Source: Flavobacterium sp. KMS (GTDB lineage: Bacteria > Bacteroidota > Bacteroidia > Flavobacteriales > Flavobacteriaceae). From it: 64,000 nucleotides of DNA. The DNA is taken from the NCBI RefSeq assembly GCF_000813005.1, contig NZ_JSYP01000002.1, positions 1 through 64,000 of the forward strand, in the 5' to 3' direction. Of this stretch, positions 51,969 to 61,295 are shown in pieces. Numbering within the stretch: position 1 is the stretch's first letter; each line of letters begins with the position of its first letter. Below the pieces are notes generated by a model that saw nothing but the letters and a program-made list of their open reading frames with translations, was not told the origin of the DNA and made no database searches. The position numbers were made by a program, and so were the translations under genes.

Positions 51969-53051
51969 TTATATCAACTTATCAATTCCTATTTCGGTTA
52001 TTTCAGCTAATTCTAATATTCTGTTTACATCATTTTTATTTGCTACAAAAAACAAATAACTATCTCCCATTGTATCATAACTCATTAATTCCAGATCTAG
52101 TTTCCCTAATGCAGTCTGAATATACGGAAACAAGTCATGACTATATGTTTCTTCTGGATATTCAAAATTAAGTTCCTGGTCAATCATTTCAGATATAAAA
52201 TACTCTGCATCTTCAGGATCAAATTTCCAGTCGCTATGCCATGTATTTATTTCGTCGAAAAAATCAAATTCATAATCATAATCTTCATCTCCCTCATTTT
52301 TTCCAAAATTATCATAAAGAATCTGTGACTGCTCTTCTAGCAATTCTTCTTCAATATCTCCTCTCGAGATTAATTGCAAAAATTCTTTAAAATGCGCTAT
52401 CGAAACTTCATCTGCCAGTAAACTTTCAGCAGAAGGAAGAATGACTGTTGATGGTATTTCAATTTCCATATACTCACAAATTCCTTGTAAAACCCTTTCA
52501 AATTCTTTAAATCCTATTTTCTGAATTTCATTTTTAGGATTATTGATGTCGATATATTCAGTATCTAAAATCCCTTTTACATAATCAAAAAAATAGCTGT
52601 TATTGTACAGAATCCTAAAATCATTTGTCTCTAAACTATTCGTACAACAAAAGAAAATGACAAAATTATGCAAGACATGTTTTAGATATTTTTTTGATTC
52701 CGGAGTTGGCTCAGAATAAAACTGAATATGAACATAATCATATTCTAATTCTGTTTGTATAACCTCTTCAGAAAGTACTCCGATATCAATCTTTTTATAC
52801 AATTCGTTTAAAACCTCATACGCATTCTTGAATCCGTTTCCCTCAATCTCTTTTCTTCCCTCCTCATGATTTAACGAACTTGGAAATGAATAAAAATTTA
52901 CAGAAACAGTATCATGAACTCCTTTCATTTTAAAATCAACACTACTTATCTCATTATACAAATAAGAGTAAATTGAATATATAACATCAAAAGAAACAAT
53001 TGATTTTGGATCATTATTTCGTCCAAAGAAATTAGAAAAAAAATCTTTCAT
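51969..53051 (-). CDS. Acidic cytoplasmic protein of unknown function
   Basis: This 360-residue protein is strongly acidic and lacks a signal peptide. The C-terminal half contains an acidic segment (NEGDEDYDYEFDFFDE) followed by WHSDWKFDPEDAEYFI near residue 272. I have a weak impression of a DUF6630-like domain but cannot confirm it. The N-terminal half begins MKDFFSNFFGRNNDPKS. It follows the SMI1/KNR4 gene by 39 bases on the same strand. SMI1 proteins are often immunity proteins for secreted toxins, so this could be a second member of an immunity pair (inference). Confidence 0.55.
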   Translation of the reverse strand: MKDFFSNFFGRNNDPKSIVSFDVIYSIYSYLYNEISSVDFKMKGVHDTVSVNFYSFPSSLNHEEGRKEIEGNGFKNAYEVLNELYKKIDIGVLSEEVIQTELEYDYVHIQFYSEPTPESKKYLKHVLHNFVIFFCCTNSLETNDFRILYNNSYFFDYVKGILDTEYIDINNPKNEIQKIGFKEFERVLQGICEYMEIEIPSTVILPSAESLLADEVSIAHFKEFLQLISRGDIEEELLEEQSQILYDNFGKNEGDEDYDYEFDFFDEINTWHSDWKFDPEDAEYFISEMIDQELNFEYPEETYSHDLFPYIQTALGKLDLELMSYDTMGDSYLFFVANKNDVNRILELAEITEIGIDKLI

Positions 53052-53090
53052 AGAGTTTATTTAGTGATTTATTTTATTAGACTCGTATAA

Positions 53091-53792
53091 TTATGATTCC
53101 CTTGAATATTCAAAACTAGAATCCATTTTATCAAATGGGATAACTTCTGCTAATGTCTTTTTTAACTCAACATCAGTTAGCAACCCTCGCTTTGCTTCTT
53201 TCATTTTAGGCAATAGAATTTCATAATCTATAATTCCCCTATTAAACACAGTTTGCAAAACATCATTTTGTTTATCTGTTAGATATTTCTTATGAGTTTT
53301 AAGAACCCTCTCTAGATTATCCTTAAATTCTTCGTCACTTACATCATTGTAAACATCTTGATCAGACATATCAGTTAACAGCATTCTAAAAACAAAATCC
53401 TGCATATTCTTCGCTAGATAATTTACTTCATTCATATCATGCCAAACAAAAACTATAGGATTCTCTCCATTATTTTCTTCACTTACAAAGAAACAATAAT
53501 GATCTCCAGCTCCGCTTTGCCCGAATGGTATAAATTTGAATTCTTCTTTTATTTCACGATAACCTTCAGGATCCAAAAGTTCGTCTATTGCTTCATTTAC
53601 ACCCTTAAGATTAAGCAATTCAAAATCATAAGAATGCAAAAGCAATGTAGGGTTTTCTTTTAATTTAGGATAAACTGTACTGTACCAATCAGGTCCATAT
53701 TCTCCAACATTAAGCATTCCGTCTAGAAAGAATTCCTTATAAATAATTGGATATGTAAATCCGTTTTTAGTTTCAATATCTGATAATGGCAT
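53091..53792 (-). CDS. SMI1/KNR4-family protein, possible orphan immunity
   Basis: This 233-residue cytoplasmic protein has an N-terminal SMI1/KNR4 fold, with the motifs YPIIYKEFFLDG near residue 15, FKFIPFGQSGAGDHYCF near 86 and NPIVFVWHDMNEV near 112. The C-terminal 90 residues are helical and charged. Members of this superfamily in bacteria often neutralise toxins of polymorphic or T6SS systems. No toxin gene is nearby, so if it is an immunity protein it is an orphan. It is the first gene of a pair with the acidic protein at 51969. Confidence 0.75.
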   Translation of the reverse strand: MPLSDIETKNGFTYPIIYKEFFLDGMLNVGEYGPDWYSTVYPKLKENPTLLLHSYDFELLNLKGVNEAIDELLDPEGYREIKEEFKFIPFGQSGAGDHYCFFVSEENNGENPIVFVWHDMNEVNYLAKNMQDFVFRMLLTDMSDQDVYNDVSDEEFKDNLERVLKTHKKYLTDKQNDVLQTVFNRGIIDYEILLPKMKEAKRGLLTDVELKKTLAEVIPFDKMDSSFEYSRES

Positions 53793-53912
53793 AATATATA
53801 TTTAAAAAAGTTCATTAAGATTTAATCACATTCTAAATTTTAGAATTGTAACCAATCTCTTAAAGCAACTAAAATAATATTATTTTTACTCCAAACTAAA
53901 TAATTTAGCAGA

Positions 53913-55472
53913 TTATTTTAAAGCTTCTGCAATCATCAAGGCACATTTTTCTCCATCTATAGCCGCAGATATAATTCCACCAGCATAACCTGCTCCTTCT
54001 CCGCAAGGATACAATCCTTTTATTTGCAAATGCTCATACGTATCTGCATTTCTAGGGATACGAACTGGCGATGATGTTCTACTTTCTGGTGCATGAAGAA
54101 TTGCTTCATTGGTCAAATACCCACGCATTGATTTTCCAAATTCCGAAAAACCTTCACGTAATATTTGAGATAAGAAACCAGGAAATACCTGACCCATTTC
54201 TACCGAAGTCGTTCCGGGAACATAAGATGTTTTAGGAATATCTGATGAAACTTTATTTTGAGTAAAATCTACCATTCGTTGTGCTGGAACTTTTTGAGTT
54301 TCTCCAGCCAAATGCCATGCTTTTTGCTCGATACTTTTCTGAAATTCCATTCCAGCCAAAGCTCCGAATTTAGCAAACGGTTTAAAATCTTCTAACTTTA
54401 ATTCGATTACTATTCCAGAATTGGCTGTAGCCTGATCCCTTTTAGATGGAGACCAACCATTAGTAACTACTTCGCCAGGACTTGTTGCACATGGAGCAAT
54501 TACACCACCAGGACACATACAAAAAGAATACATTCCTCTTCCTCCTACTTGTTTCACTATAGAATATGGCGCTGGAGGCAAATGCTCCCCACGATAATCA
54601 CAACTATATTGAATACTATCTATTAAAGATTGTGGATGTTCGGCTCTTACGCCCAAGGCAAAAGGCTTGGCTTCGATAAAAATTTTCTTTCTATCTAATA
54701 ATTCAAAGATATCACGAGCTGAATGTCCCGTTGCCAATATTAATTTATTAGCATTAATTGTATCTCCTTTTTGAGTTACAATTCCTTCAACTTCATTATT
54801 TTTTACAAGAATATCAGTTACTCGGGTTTCAAACAAAACCTGTCCCCCGCATTCAATAATTTTTTCTCGAATATCCTGAATAATCTTTGGTAATTTATTA
54901 GTCCCGATATGAGGATGCGCTTCTATCAAAATATCATCTGAAGCTCCAAAAGCAACCAATAGTTCGAGAATTCTGGTTACATCCCCACGTTTTTTAGATC
55001 GTGTATATAATTTTCCGTCAGAATAAGTTCCTGCTCCGCCTTCTCCAAAACAATAATTAGAATCTTCGTTTACGAAATGTTCTGTATTTATCGCTTTTAA
55101 ATCTCGTCGGCGACCTCTTACATCTTTTCCTCTCTCGAGGACTATTGGTTTTAAACCTAACTCTATTAACTGTAAAGCTGCAAAAAGTCCTGCTGGACCA
55201 GCTCCAACAACAATTACTTCTTGTGCTCCAGATACGTTTTTATATTCTGGAAGCTCAATTTTAGTTGGCTGAAAAACTTCATTTTGCAAATAAATATTCA
55301 CCTTCAAGTTGATTTTTATCGCTTTTTGGCGTGCATCAATGGAGCGTTTTAAAATAGATATATGCTGAATTTCATTTGGTGAAACTTTTATTTGTTTCGA
55401 CAAATGTTCTTTTAGCAATAACTCATTTGCTGCTATTTCGGGCGATACTTGAAGTAAAAGTTCTCTTGGCAT
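53913..55472 (-). CDS. NAD(P)/FAD-dependent oxidoreductase
   Basis: This 519-residue flavoprotein has an N-terminal small domain (1-80), then the dinucleotide-binding motif VVGAGPAGLFAALQ near residue 88 and ERGKDVRGRRRDLK near 113. GEGGAGTYSDGKLYTRSKKRG near 143 and the C-terminal PCGEGAGYAGGIISAAIDG near 493 match the FAD-dependent dehydrogenase group of COG2509. The substrate is unknown. It is a single gene with a TATTTTTG element about 51 bases before the start. Confidence 0.88.
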   Translation of the reverse strand: MPRELLLQVSPEIAANELLLKEHLSKQIKVSPNEIQHISILKRSIDARQKAIKINLKVNIYLQNEVFQPTKIELPEYKNVSGAQEVIVVGAGPAGLFAALQLIELGLKPIVLERGKDVRGRRRDLKAINTEHFVNEDSNYCFGEGGAGTYSDGKLYTRSKKRGDVTRILELLVAFGASDDILIEAHPHIGTNKLPKIIQDIREKIIECGGQVLFETRVTDILVKNNEVEGIVTQKGDTINANKLILATGHSARDIFELLDRKKIFIEAKPFALGVRAEHPQSLIDSIQYSCDYRGEHLPPAPYSIVKQVGGRGMYSFCMCPGGVIAPCATSPGEVVTNGWSPSKRDQATANSGIVIELKLEDFKPFAKFGALAGMEFQKSIEQKAWHLAGETQKVPAQRMVDFTQNKVSSDIPKTSYVPGTTSVEMGQVFPGFLSQILREGFSEFGKSMRGYLTNEAILHAPESRTSSPVRIPRNADTYEHLQIKGLYPCGEGAGYAGGIISAAIDGEKCALMIAEALK

Positions 55473-55522
55473 TATATATATTTCTGTTGAATATGTTAAT
55501 CATTTAGACGAAAAACAGAATG

Positions 55523-55530
55523 CAAAAATA
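55523..55530 (-). promoter_or_regulatory. -7 promoter element of the FAD oxidoreductase gene
   Basis: The minus strand reads TATTTTTG, matching TAnnTTTG, about 51 bases before the start. Confidence 0.45.
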
Positions 55531-55588
55531 GTATTTTGAAGTGGAATTTGTTCCTTAATATAGTATCCATTTTTTAAAACAGACTTTG

Positions 55589-55596
55589 TACCTTTG
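55589..55596 (+). promoter_or_regulatory. -7 promoter element of the 80-residue protein gene
   Basis: TACCTTTG matches TAnnTTTG, 28 bases before the ATG at 55624. It covers the alternative start at 55594, which is therefore not used. Confidence 0.55.
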
Positions 55597-55623
55597 TTTT
55601 GTAAAAACTTTGCCTCTAAAAAA

Positions 55624-55866
55624 ATGTCAAGAAAAATAAAATTAATATGGGATTTTCGCGGTCCAGCATCCGCAAAAACCGCAGAACATCATGAAATTCA
55701 TTTAAAAGAATTTATTGCTATCGAAAAGCTACCTTTAAATATAACTGGATTTACAATCCTAAATGACATGTATGCTATTGCTTATATGGTTGTAACCGAT
55801 GAGAACATGATTCAGGTTCGCGACGCTTTAAAACCGCACCGCGGAGAAGTGTATCCGGAAGAGTAA
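55624..55866 (+). CDS. Small conserved protein of unknown function
   Basis: This 80-residue soluble protein begins MSRKIKLIWDFRGPASAKTA and contains several His/Glu residues (EHHEIHLKEF) and a beta-alpha pattern. I do not recognise a named family. The ending RGEVYPEE is distinctive. The start at 55624 is chosen because a TACCTTTG promoter element overlaps the longer reading. It lies alone between two minus-strand genes. Confidence 0.65.
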   Translation: MSRKIKLIWDFRGPASAKTAEHHEIHLKEFIAIEKLPLNITGFTILNDMYAIAYMVVTDENMIQVRDALKPHRGEVYPEE

Positions 55867-56042
55867 AATTCCAATCAATTAAGGAGGAAATTCCAATTTA
55901 TTTGAATAATCTTAAATAAAAAATTCCAAACTCCAAACTATCGCTAGTATTTAGAATTTGGAATTTAAATATTTATCACTTCCTGAAATTGGAATTTATT
56001 CTCCTTTTTTTGGAATTTAATTTTTGGAATTTAATCTTAACG
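55867..56042. repeat. AATTCCA / TGGAATT intergenic repeats
   Basis: The gap between two converging genes contains at least eight copies of AAATTCCA or its complement TGGAATTT, arranged so the first half (AAATTCCAAT...) can pair with the second (ATTTGGAATTT, GAAATTGGAATT). It can form long imperfect hairpins and probably ends both transcripts. Confidence 0.6.
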
Positions 56043-58238
56043 TTAGTTCGCTACTTCGCTAATAAATTTTATTCGCATTAAGCGTAACTCATCGATATCA
56101 TATTCGCCATCGAATTCTTTTAGAGCATCTTCTATTTTATCAGATTCTGACTCCATAAAGTATTCATGGATTTCTTCTTGCTGATCTTCATCAAGCATAT
56201 CATCTACCCAATAGTTTATATTAAGCTTTGTTCCCGAATATACAATTTGCTCCATTTCTTTAATCAAAGCGTCCATCGAAAGTCCTTTTGCAGAAGCAAT
56301 ATCATTAAGAGACAATTTACGATCAATATTCTGGATGATGTATAATTTATTTACTGAGTTAACTCCTGTAGATTTTACAACTAAATCGTCTGGGCGAATA
56401 ATATCGTTTTCCTCAACATACCTATTTATTAAGGCTACAAAGTCTCCTCCGTATTTTTTTGCTTTTCCTTCTCCTACTCCATGAATGTTATATAACTCGG
56501 CAATAGAAATTGGATATTTTAAAGCCATATCCTCTAGTGAAGGATCCTGAAAAACTACAAATGGAGGAACGCCTAATTTCTTGGCAACCTTTTTTCGTAG
56601 TTCTCGCAACATTCCCATCAAAACTTCATCGGCAGTACCGCCAGATTTTGATGCTGTTACTATAGCTTCATCTTCAGTTTCATTATATTCATGATCTTCG
56701 GACATCATAAACGAAATTGGCTTTTTAATAAAGTCCAATCCTGCTTTGGTAATTTTTATGACTCCGTAAGTTTCAATATCTTTTGATAAGTAACCCGCAA
56801 CTAATACTTGACGAAGTAATGCCATCCAGTATTTCTCGTCATGGTTAGAACCTGACCCGAAGAACGATTGCGAATCGGTTCTATGTGCTTTAATAACCGC
56901 ATTTACGCGACCTATTAATGTAAATACAATTTCTTTGGATTTGTAAATATGTTTTGTATCGCGTACAATTTCCAATAATTTCACCACTTGGTCTTTGGCT
57001 TCAATTTTGGTTTTCGGGTTACGAACGTTATCATCCATATCGGCACCTTCTCCAGTTTCGCTGTCAAATTCTTCTCCGAAATAATGAAGTAAGAACTTTC
57101 TACGCGACATTGATGTTTCGGCATAAGCCACAACTTCTTGCAATAAAGCGAAACCAATTTCTTGCTCTGCAACTGGTTTACCAGACATAAATTTCTCTAA
57201 TTTCTCTACATCTTTATAAGAGTAATAAGCTAAACAGTGTCCTTCGCCGCCATCACGTCCTGCACGACCCGTTTCTTGGTAATAGCTCTCGAGTGATTTT
57301 GGAATATCGTGATGTATTACAAATCGAACATCGGGTTTATCTATTCCCATCCCAAAAGCAATAGTAGCTACAACAACATCTACATCTTCCATCAAGAACA
57401 TATCCTGATGTTTTGCTCGCGTTTTCGCATCTAATCCTGCATGATAAGGAACAGCGCTAATACCGTTTACTTGTAAAACCTCAGCTATTGCTTCTACTTT
57501 TTTACGGCTTAAACAATATATAATTCCAGATTTCCCTTTATGTTGTTTTATGAAACGAATAATATCCGATTCTATATTTTTTGTTTTTGTACGAACTTCG
57601 TAATATAAATTTGGTCTGTTAAACGACGCCTTAAAAGTATTAGCGTCAGACATGTCAAGATTTTTTAAGATATCTTCTTGAACCTTTGGAGTAGCAGTTG
57701 CGGTAAGACCAATAATTGGCACATCGCCCAACTGTTTAATAATATGTTTTAGATTTCTGTATTCAGGTCTAAAATCATGTCCCCACTCTGAAATGCAATG
57801 CGCTTCGTCGATAGCGACAAATGAAATGGTTACATTTTGAAGAAACTGAACATATTCATCTTTGGTTAACGATTCGGGAGCAACATATAATAATTTTGTC
57901 AAACCAGAAGTAATGTCTTTTTTTACTTGAGCAATTTCTGTTTTGGTAAGTGAAGAATTCAGAACGTGAGCAATTCCGTTTTCTGAGGAGAGACTCCGAA
58001 TGGCGTCTACCTGGTTTTTCATCAAAGCAATCAAAGGAGATACAACTATCGCTGTTCCTTCCTGAATTAAAGCGGGTAATTGGTAACAGAGTGATTTCCC
58101 TCCACCGGTGGGCATTATTACAAAAGTATTTTTTTTATCGAGTATACTTTTTATAACCTCCTCTTGCAATCCCTTAAATTGGCTAAAGCCGAAATACTTC
58201 TTTAATTCTTTATGTATTTCAATTTCGTTTGAATTCAT
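56043..58238 (-). CDS. recQ: ATP-dependent DNA helicase RecQ, zinc motif missing
   Basis: This 731-residue helicase has Walker A MPTGGGKSLCYQL near residue 46, the DExH box AIDEAHCISEWGHDFRPEY near 144 and ETGRAGRDGGEGHC near 325. An HRDC domain spans about 533-595 (LGVPPFVVFQDPSLEDMA). It unwinds DNA 3'-to-5' in recombination and fork repair. The RQC zinc cysteines are absent: where typical RecQ has C...RR...LLxYFGE...CGNCDxC, this one reads SMSRRKFLLHYFGEEFDSE without any Cys (about residues 372-405). It is longer than the usual 610, with an acidic C-terminal extension. It is divergent from kdsD, with overlapping promoters. Confidence 0.95.
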   Translation of the reverse strand: MNSNEIEIHKELKKYFGFSQFKGLQEEVIKSILDKKNTFVIMPTGGGKSLCYQLPALIQEGTAIVVSPLIALMKNQVDAIRSLSSENGIAHVLNSSLTKTEIAQVKKDITSGLTKLLYVAPESLTKDEYVQFLQNVTISFVAIDEAHCISEWGHDFRPEYRNLKHIIKQLGDVPIIGLTATATPKVQEDILKNLDMSDANTFKASFNRPNLYYEVRTKTKNIESDIIRFIKQHKGKSGIIYCLSRKKVEAIAEVLQVNGISAVPYHAGLDAKTRAKHQDMFLMEDVDVVVATIAFGMGIDKPDVRFVIHHDIPKSLESYYQETGRAGRDGGEGHCLAYYSYKDVEKLEKFMSGKPVAEQEIGFALLQEVVAYAETSMSRRKFLLHYFGEEFDSETGEGADMDDNVRNPKTKIEAKDQVVKLLEIVRDTKHIYKSKEIVFTLIGRVNAVIKAHRTDSQSFFGSGSNHDEKYWMALLRQVLVAGYLSKDIETYGVIKITKAGLDFIKKPISFMMSEDHEYNETEDEAIVTASKSGGTADEVLMGMLRELRKKVAKKLGVPPFVVFQDPSLEDMALKYPISIAELYNIHGVGEGKAKKYGGDFVALINRYVEENDIIRPDDLVVKSTGVNSVNKLYIIQNIDRKLSLNDIASAKGLSMDALIKEMEQIVYSGTKLNINYWVDDMLDEDQQEEIHEYFMESESDKIEDALKEFDGEYDIDELRLMRIKFISEVAN

Positions 58239-58261
58239 TCTTTATTTTATGGTATTTTGTA

Positions 58262-58269
58262 TAAATTTG
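58262..58269 (+). promoter_or_regulatory. -7 promoter element of the kdsD-tatC transcript
   Basis: TAAATTTG matches TAnnTTTG. It lies just after the beginning of an ORF extension at 58257, so translation must start downstream, at TTG 58323. Confidence 0.55.
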
Positions 58270-58322
58270 CATCAATAAAGATACAACTTTCTTTTACACA
58301 TACAAATTTTAACTATCCTGTT

Positions 58323-59288
58323 TTGATAACAAAAGAAAATATATTAGCTATCGCTAAAAAAACGATACTCTCTGAAAGCGAAGCAGTTGCAAAATTAATT
58401 AATTTTTTAGATGAAAATTTCACTCAAGCTGTTCAACAGATATACGAATCGAAAGGTCGATTAGTAGTCACAGGAATAGGAAAAAGTGCAATTATTGCGC
58501 AAAAAATGGTTGCAACTTTCAACTCTACAGGAACACCTTCATTATTCCTTCATGCATCTGAAGCAATTCATGGAGATTTAGGAATGATTCAAAACGAAGA
58601 TGTTATTATTTGCATTTCAAAAAGTGGCAACAGCCCCGAAATCAAAGTTTTAGTTCCGTTATTAAAACGTTTTGGCAATACATTAATTGCTATTACAGGA
58701 AACATGACTTCATTCTTAGCCAAAGGCAGTGATCATGTTTTAAATACAACTGTTGACATGGAAGCTTGCCCAATAAACCTGGCACCAACCAACAGCACTA
58801 CGGCACAACTTGTAATGGGAGACGCTCTTGCGGTTTGTTTAATGGAAATGCGCGATTTTAAACCTGAAGATTTTGCTGTATATCATCCAGGAGGTGCATT
58901 AGGAAAAAAACTTTTACTTCGCGTGAAAGACATGATTGAACATTCGTTAAAACCAACTGTTAGCCCAGATTCTTCAATCAAAAAAGTTATATTTGAAATA
59001 TCAGAAAAACGACTAGGTGTAACTGCTGTTGTAGAAAATGATAAAATTATCGGAATTATCACTGATGGAGATATCCGACGAATGCTAAACGACAGAGATA
59101 CTTTTGCCGATTTAACCGCAATAGACATTATGACTAAAAATCCAAAAATGGTATCATCAGACACAATGGCTGTAGATGCTTTGAATATATTAGAAGACTT
59201 TTCGATTACCCAATTAATTGTTTCTGACAATGGAGAATATAAAGGGGTATTACATTTACATGACATTTTAAAAGAAGGAATCGTATAA
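58323..59288 (+). CDS. kdsD: Arabinose-5-phosphate isomerase, KpsF/GutQ family
   Basis: This 321-residue enzyme converts ribulose-5-phosphate to arabinose-5-phosphate, the first step toward KDO of lipopolysaccharide. It has an SIS domain (about 20-180) with VVTGIGKSAIIAQKM near residue 47, ISKSGNSPEI near 100 and the His in LHASEAIHGD near 78. Two CBS domains follow (about 200-320). The start is taken as TTG 58323, because the promoter lies at 58262 and the length then equals the family's (about 325). Its stop overlaps the tatC ATG by one base. lptB lies downstream, so LPS-related genes cluster here. Confidence 0.9.
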   Translation: MITKENILAIAKKTILSESEAVAKLINFLDENFTQAVQQIYESKGRLVVTGIGKSAIIAQKMVATFNSTGTPSLFLHASEAIHGDLGMIQNEDVIICISKSGNSPEIKVLVPLLKRFGNTLIAITGNMTSFLAKGSDHVLNTTVDMEACPINLAPTNSTTAQLVMGDALAVCLMEMRDFKPEDFAVYHPGGALGKKLLLRVKDMIEHSLKPTVSPDSSIKKVIFEISEKRLGVTAVVENDKIIGIITDGDIRRMLNDRDTFADLTAIDIMTKNPKMVSSDTMAVDALNILEDFSITQLIVSDNGEYKGVLHLHDILKEGIV

Positions 59289-60109
59289 TGGCAAATAAAA
59301 AGAACCTAGGCGAAATGTCGTTTTTAGATCATCTTGAAGAACTAAGATGGTTATTAGTCAGAAGTACAACTGCCATAATCATAATGGCTTTTTTAACCTA
59401 CTTTATAAGTGATTACCTGTTTGATGTAATCATTTTTGGCCCTACAAGACCAACTTTTTTTACGTATCAGTTTTTTTGTGAATTATCTCATAAATTAGGT
59501 TTTGCCGAAAATATCTGTATCACCGAAATGCCATTTATCATCCAGAATACTCAAATGGAAGGACAGGTAAATGTTTTTGTATGGATGTGTATCTTAGCAG
59601 GATTCATCTTGAGTTTTCCTTATATTTTATGGGAAATATGGAAATTTATTAGCCCTGCATTATATGTAAAAGAACGTAAAAATGCTAAAGTATTCATCTT
59701 TGTTTCCTCTTTACTTTTCTTCTTAGGAGTAACATTCGGGTACTTTGTAGTAATCCCAATGTCTGTAAACTTCGTAGCTACTTTTACAGTAAGTGATATT
59801 GTAAAAAATCAATTTACTCTAGAGTCTTATATGGGAATGGTAAAAACTAGTATTTTGGCTGGCGGACTATTCTTTGAACTACCAATCGTTATTTATTTCC
59901 TTACCAAATTAGGATTAGTAACTCCACGTTTTTTACGAAAATACTGGAAATATGCTGTAATTATAATCCTAATCGTAGCGGCAATTGTAACTCCTCCTGA
60001 TGTTGTGAGTCAAACAATTGTAGCAATACCAATGTTACTGATTTATGAATTGAGTATCTTTATTTCGGTACTTGTATATAAAAAACAAAACAACCTAGAA
60101 AATGTCTGA
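59288..60109 (+). CDS. tatC: Sec-independent protein translocase TatC
   Basis: This 273-residue inner-membrane protein has six helices. The N-terminal MSFLDHLEELRWLLVRS is the conserved Tat signal-recognition region, and YILWEIWKFISPALYVKERK is the first cytoplasmic loop with its conserved Glu and Pro. TatC binds twin-arginine signal peptides and recruits TatA for folded-protein export. No tatA is adjacent. It overlaps kdsD by 1 base and the CMD-family gene by 8, so the three are cotranscribed. Confidence 0.96.
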   Translation: MANKKNLGEMSFLDHLEELRWLLVRSTTAIIIMAFLTYFISDYLFDVIIFGPTRPTFFTYQFFCELSHKLGFAENICITEMPFIIQNTQMEGQVNVFVWMCILAGFILSFPYILWEIWKFISPALYVKERKNAKVFIFVSSLLFFLGVTFGYFVVIPMSVNFVATFTVSDIVKNQFTLESYMGMVKTSILAGGLFFELPIVIYFLTKLGLVTPRFLRKYWKYAVIIILIVAAIVTPPDVVSQTIVAIPMLLIYELSIFISVLVYKKQNNLENV

Positions 60110-60455
60110 TATCATACAAGAGTTTAACGACTATCGTTCTAAAATGAACGAGAAATTACTAGCTGATAATAACAAAATTGTAAAGCGAATTTTTAATCTG
60201 GATACCAATGCTTATGCTGCGGGCGCTCTTGATGTTAAAACAAAAGAGCTTTTAGGCTTAGTTGCCTCAGCTGTTTTACGTTGTGATGATTGCGTAAAAT
60301 ACCATCTTGAAACTAGTTTTAAAGAAGGGGTTACCAAAGAAGAAATGATGGAAGCAATGGGAATTGCAACCTTAGTTGGCGGTACAATCGTAGTTCCTCA
60401 TTTGCGCAGAGCATATGAATTTTGGGAAGCTTTAGAAGAAACTGAAACTAAATAA
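60102..60455 (+). CDS. Carboxymuconolactone decarboxylase (AhpD-like) family protein
   Basis: This 117-residue all-helical protein has the AhpD-type CxxC motif LRCDDCVKYHLETSF near residue 64, with a His three residues later, which suggests thiol redox or peroxidase-partner activity rather than decarboxylation. TKEEMMEAMGIATLVGG is typical of the family. It overlaps tatC by 8 bases. Its actual substrate is unknown. Confidence 0.88.
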   Translation: MSDIIQEFNDYRSKMNEKLLADNNKIVKRIFNLDTNAYAAGALDVKTKELLGLVASAVLRCDDCVKYHLETSFKEGVTKEEMMEAMGIATLVGGTIVVPHLRRAYEFWEALEETETK

Positions 60456-60477
60456 TTGTTAAAGAGGTTTATTTGTT

Positions 60478-60516
60478 GAATCGTTTATTCGTTAATTTGT
60501 ACCGAATAAACGATTC
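60478..60516. repeat. Perfect 14-bp inverted repeat before lptB
   Basis: GAATCGTTTATTCG (60478-60491) is the exact reverse complement of 60503-60516, with an 11-base loop, and a partial third copy (AACGTTTAAACGATTAAAC) follows. It lies between the CMD gene and lptB and could be an attenuator, a terminator without a T-run, or a dispersed repeat. Confidence 0.7.
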
Positions 60517-60543
60517 GAACGTTTAAACGATTAAACTTAAAAA

Positions 60544-61284
60544 ATGAAATTAAGAGCCGATAATTTAATCAAAACTTACAAAGGCCGTAGTGTAGTAAAA
60601 GGTATTTCTGTTGAGGTAAACCAAGGAGAAATAGTTGGTCTTTTAGGTCCAAATGGAGCAGGTAAAACCACTTCATTTTACATGATTGTAGGATTGGTAA
60701 AACCAAATTCGGGCAATATTTATCTTGATGATTTAAATATTACCGATTTCCCTATGTACAAAAGAGCTCAACACGGAATTGGATATTTAGCTCAAGAAGC
60801 ATCTGTTTTTAGAAAACTAAGCATCGAAGACAATATCTTAAGCGTATTACAACTAACCACTTTATCTAAAGCGGAGCAGGAAGCCAAAATGGAAAGTTTA
60901 ATCGAAGAATTTAGCTTGGAGCATATTCGTACCAACCGAGGAGATTTACTTTCGGGAGGTGAGCGCCGTCGTACCGAAATTGCACGTGCTCTTGCTACCG
61001 ACCCTAAGTTTATTTTACTAGATGAACCTTTTGCAGGAGTTGACCCTGTTGCAGTAGAAGACATCCAACGAATCGTAGCGCAATTAAAAAATAAAAATAT
61101 CGGAATCTTAATTACCGACCACAACGTACAAGAAACTCTTGCTATTACTGATAAAACATATCTTATGTTTGAAGGAGGAATCCTAAAAGCTGGTGTACCT
61201 GAAGAATTGGTAGAAGACGAAATGGTGCGTCGTGTATATCTAGGTCAGAATTTTGAACTTCGTAAAAAGAAACTGGAATTCTAA
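60544..61284 (+). CDS. lptB: LPS export ABC transporter ATP-binding protein LptB
   Basis: This 246-residue ATPase powers extraction of lipopolysaccharide from the inner membrane with LptFG. Walker A is GPNGAGKTTSF near residue 36, the Q-loop is IGYLAQEASVFRKLS near 79, the signature is LLSGGERRRTEIARAL near 138 and Walker B is FILLDEPFAGVDP near 158, followed by the switch His in ITDHNVQETL. These match LptB closely, including the AQEASVFR segment. LptF, G and C are not in the window. It follows the kdsD-tatC-CMD group after an inverted repeat. Confidence 0.95.
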   Translation: MKLRADNLIKTYKGRSVVKGISVEVNQGEIVGLLGPNGAGKTTSFYMIVGLVKPNSGNIYLDDLNITDFPMYKRAQHGIGYLAQEASVFRKLSIEDNILSVLQLTTLSKAEQEAKMESLIEEFSLEHIRTNRGDLLSGGERRRTEIARALATDPKFILLDEPFAGVDPVAVEDIQRIVAQLKNKNIGILITDHNVQETLAITDKTYLMFEGGILKAGVPEELVEDEMVRRVYLGQNFELRKKKLEF

Positions 61285-61295
61285 AAAGAGTATTC

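Noticed and set aside
53091..53792. A toxin partner for the SMI1/KNR4 protein
   Set aside because: Neither neighbour has toxin-like features. The FAD oxidoreductase and the quinone reductase are ordinary enzymes.
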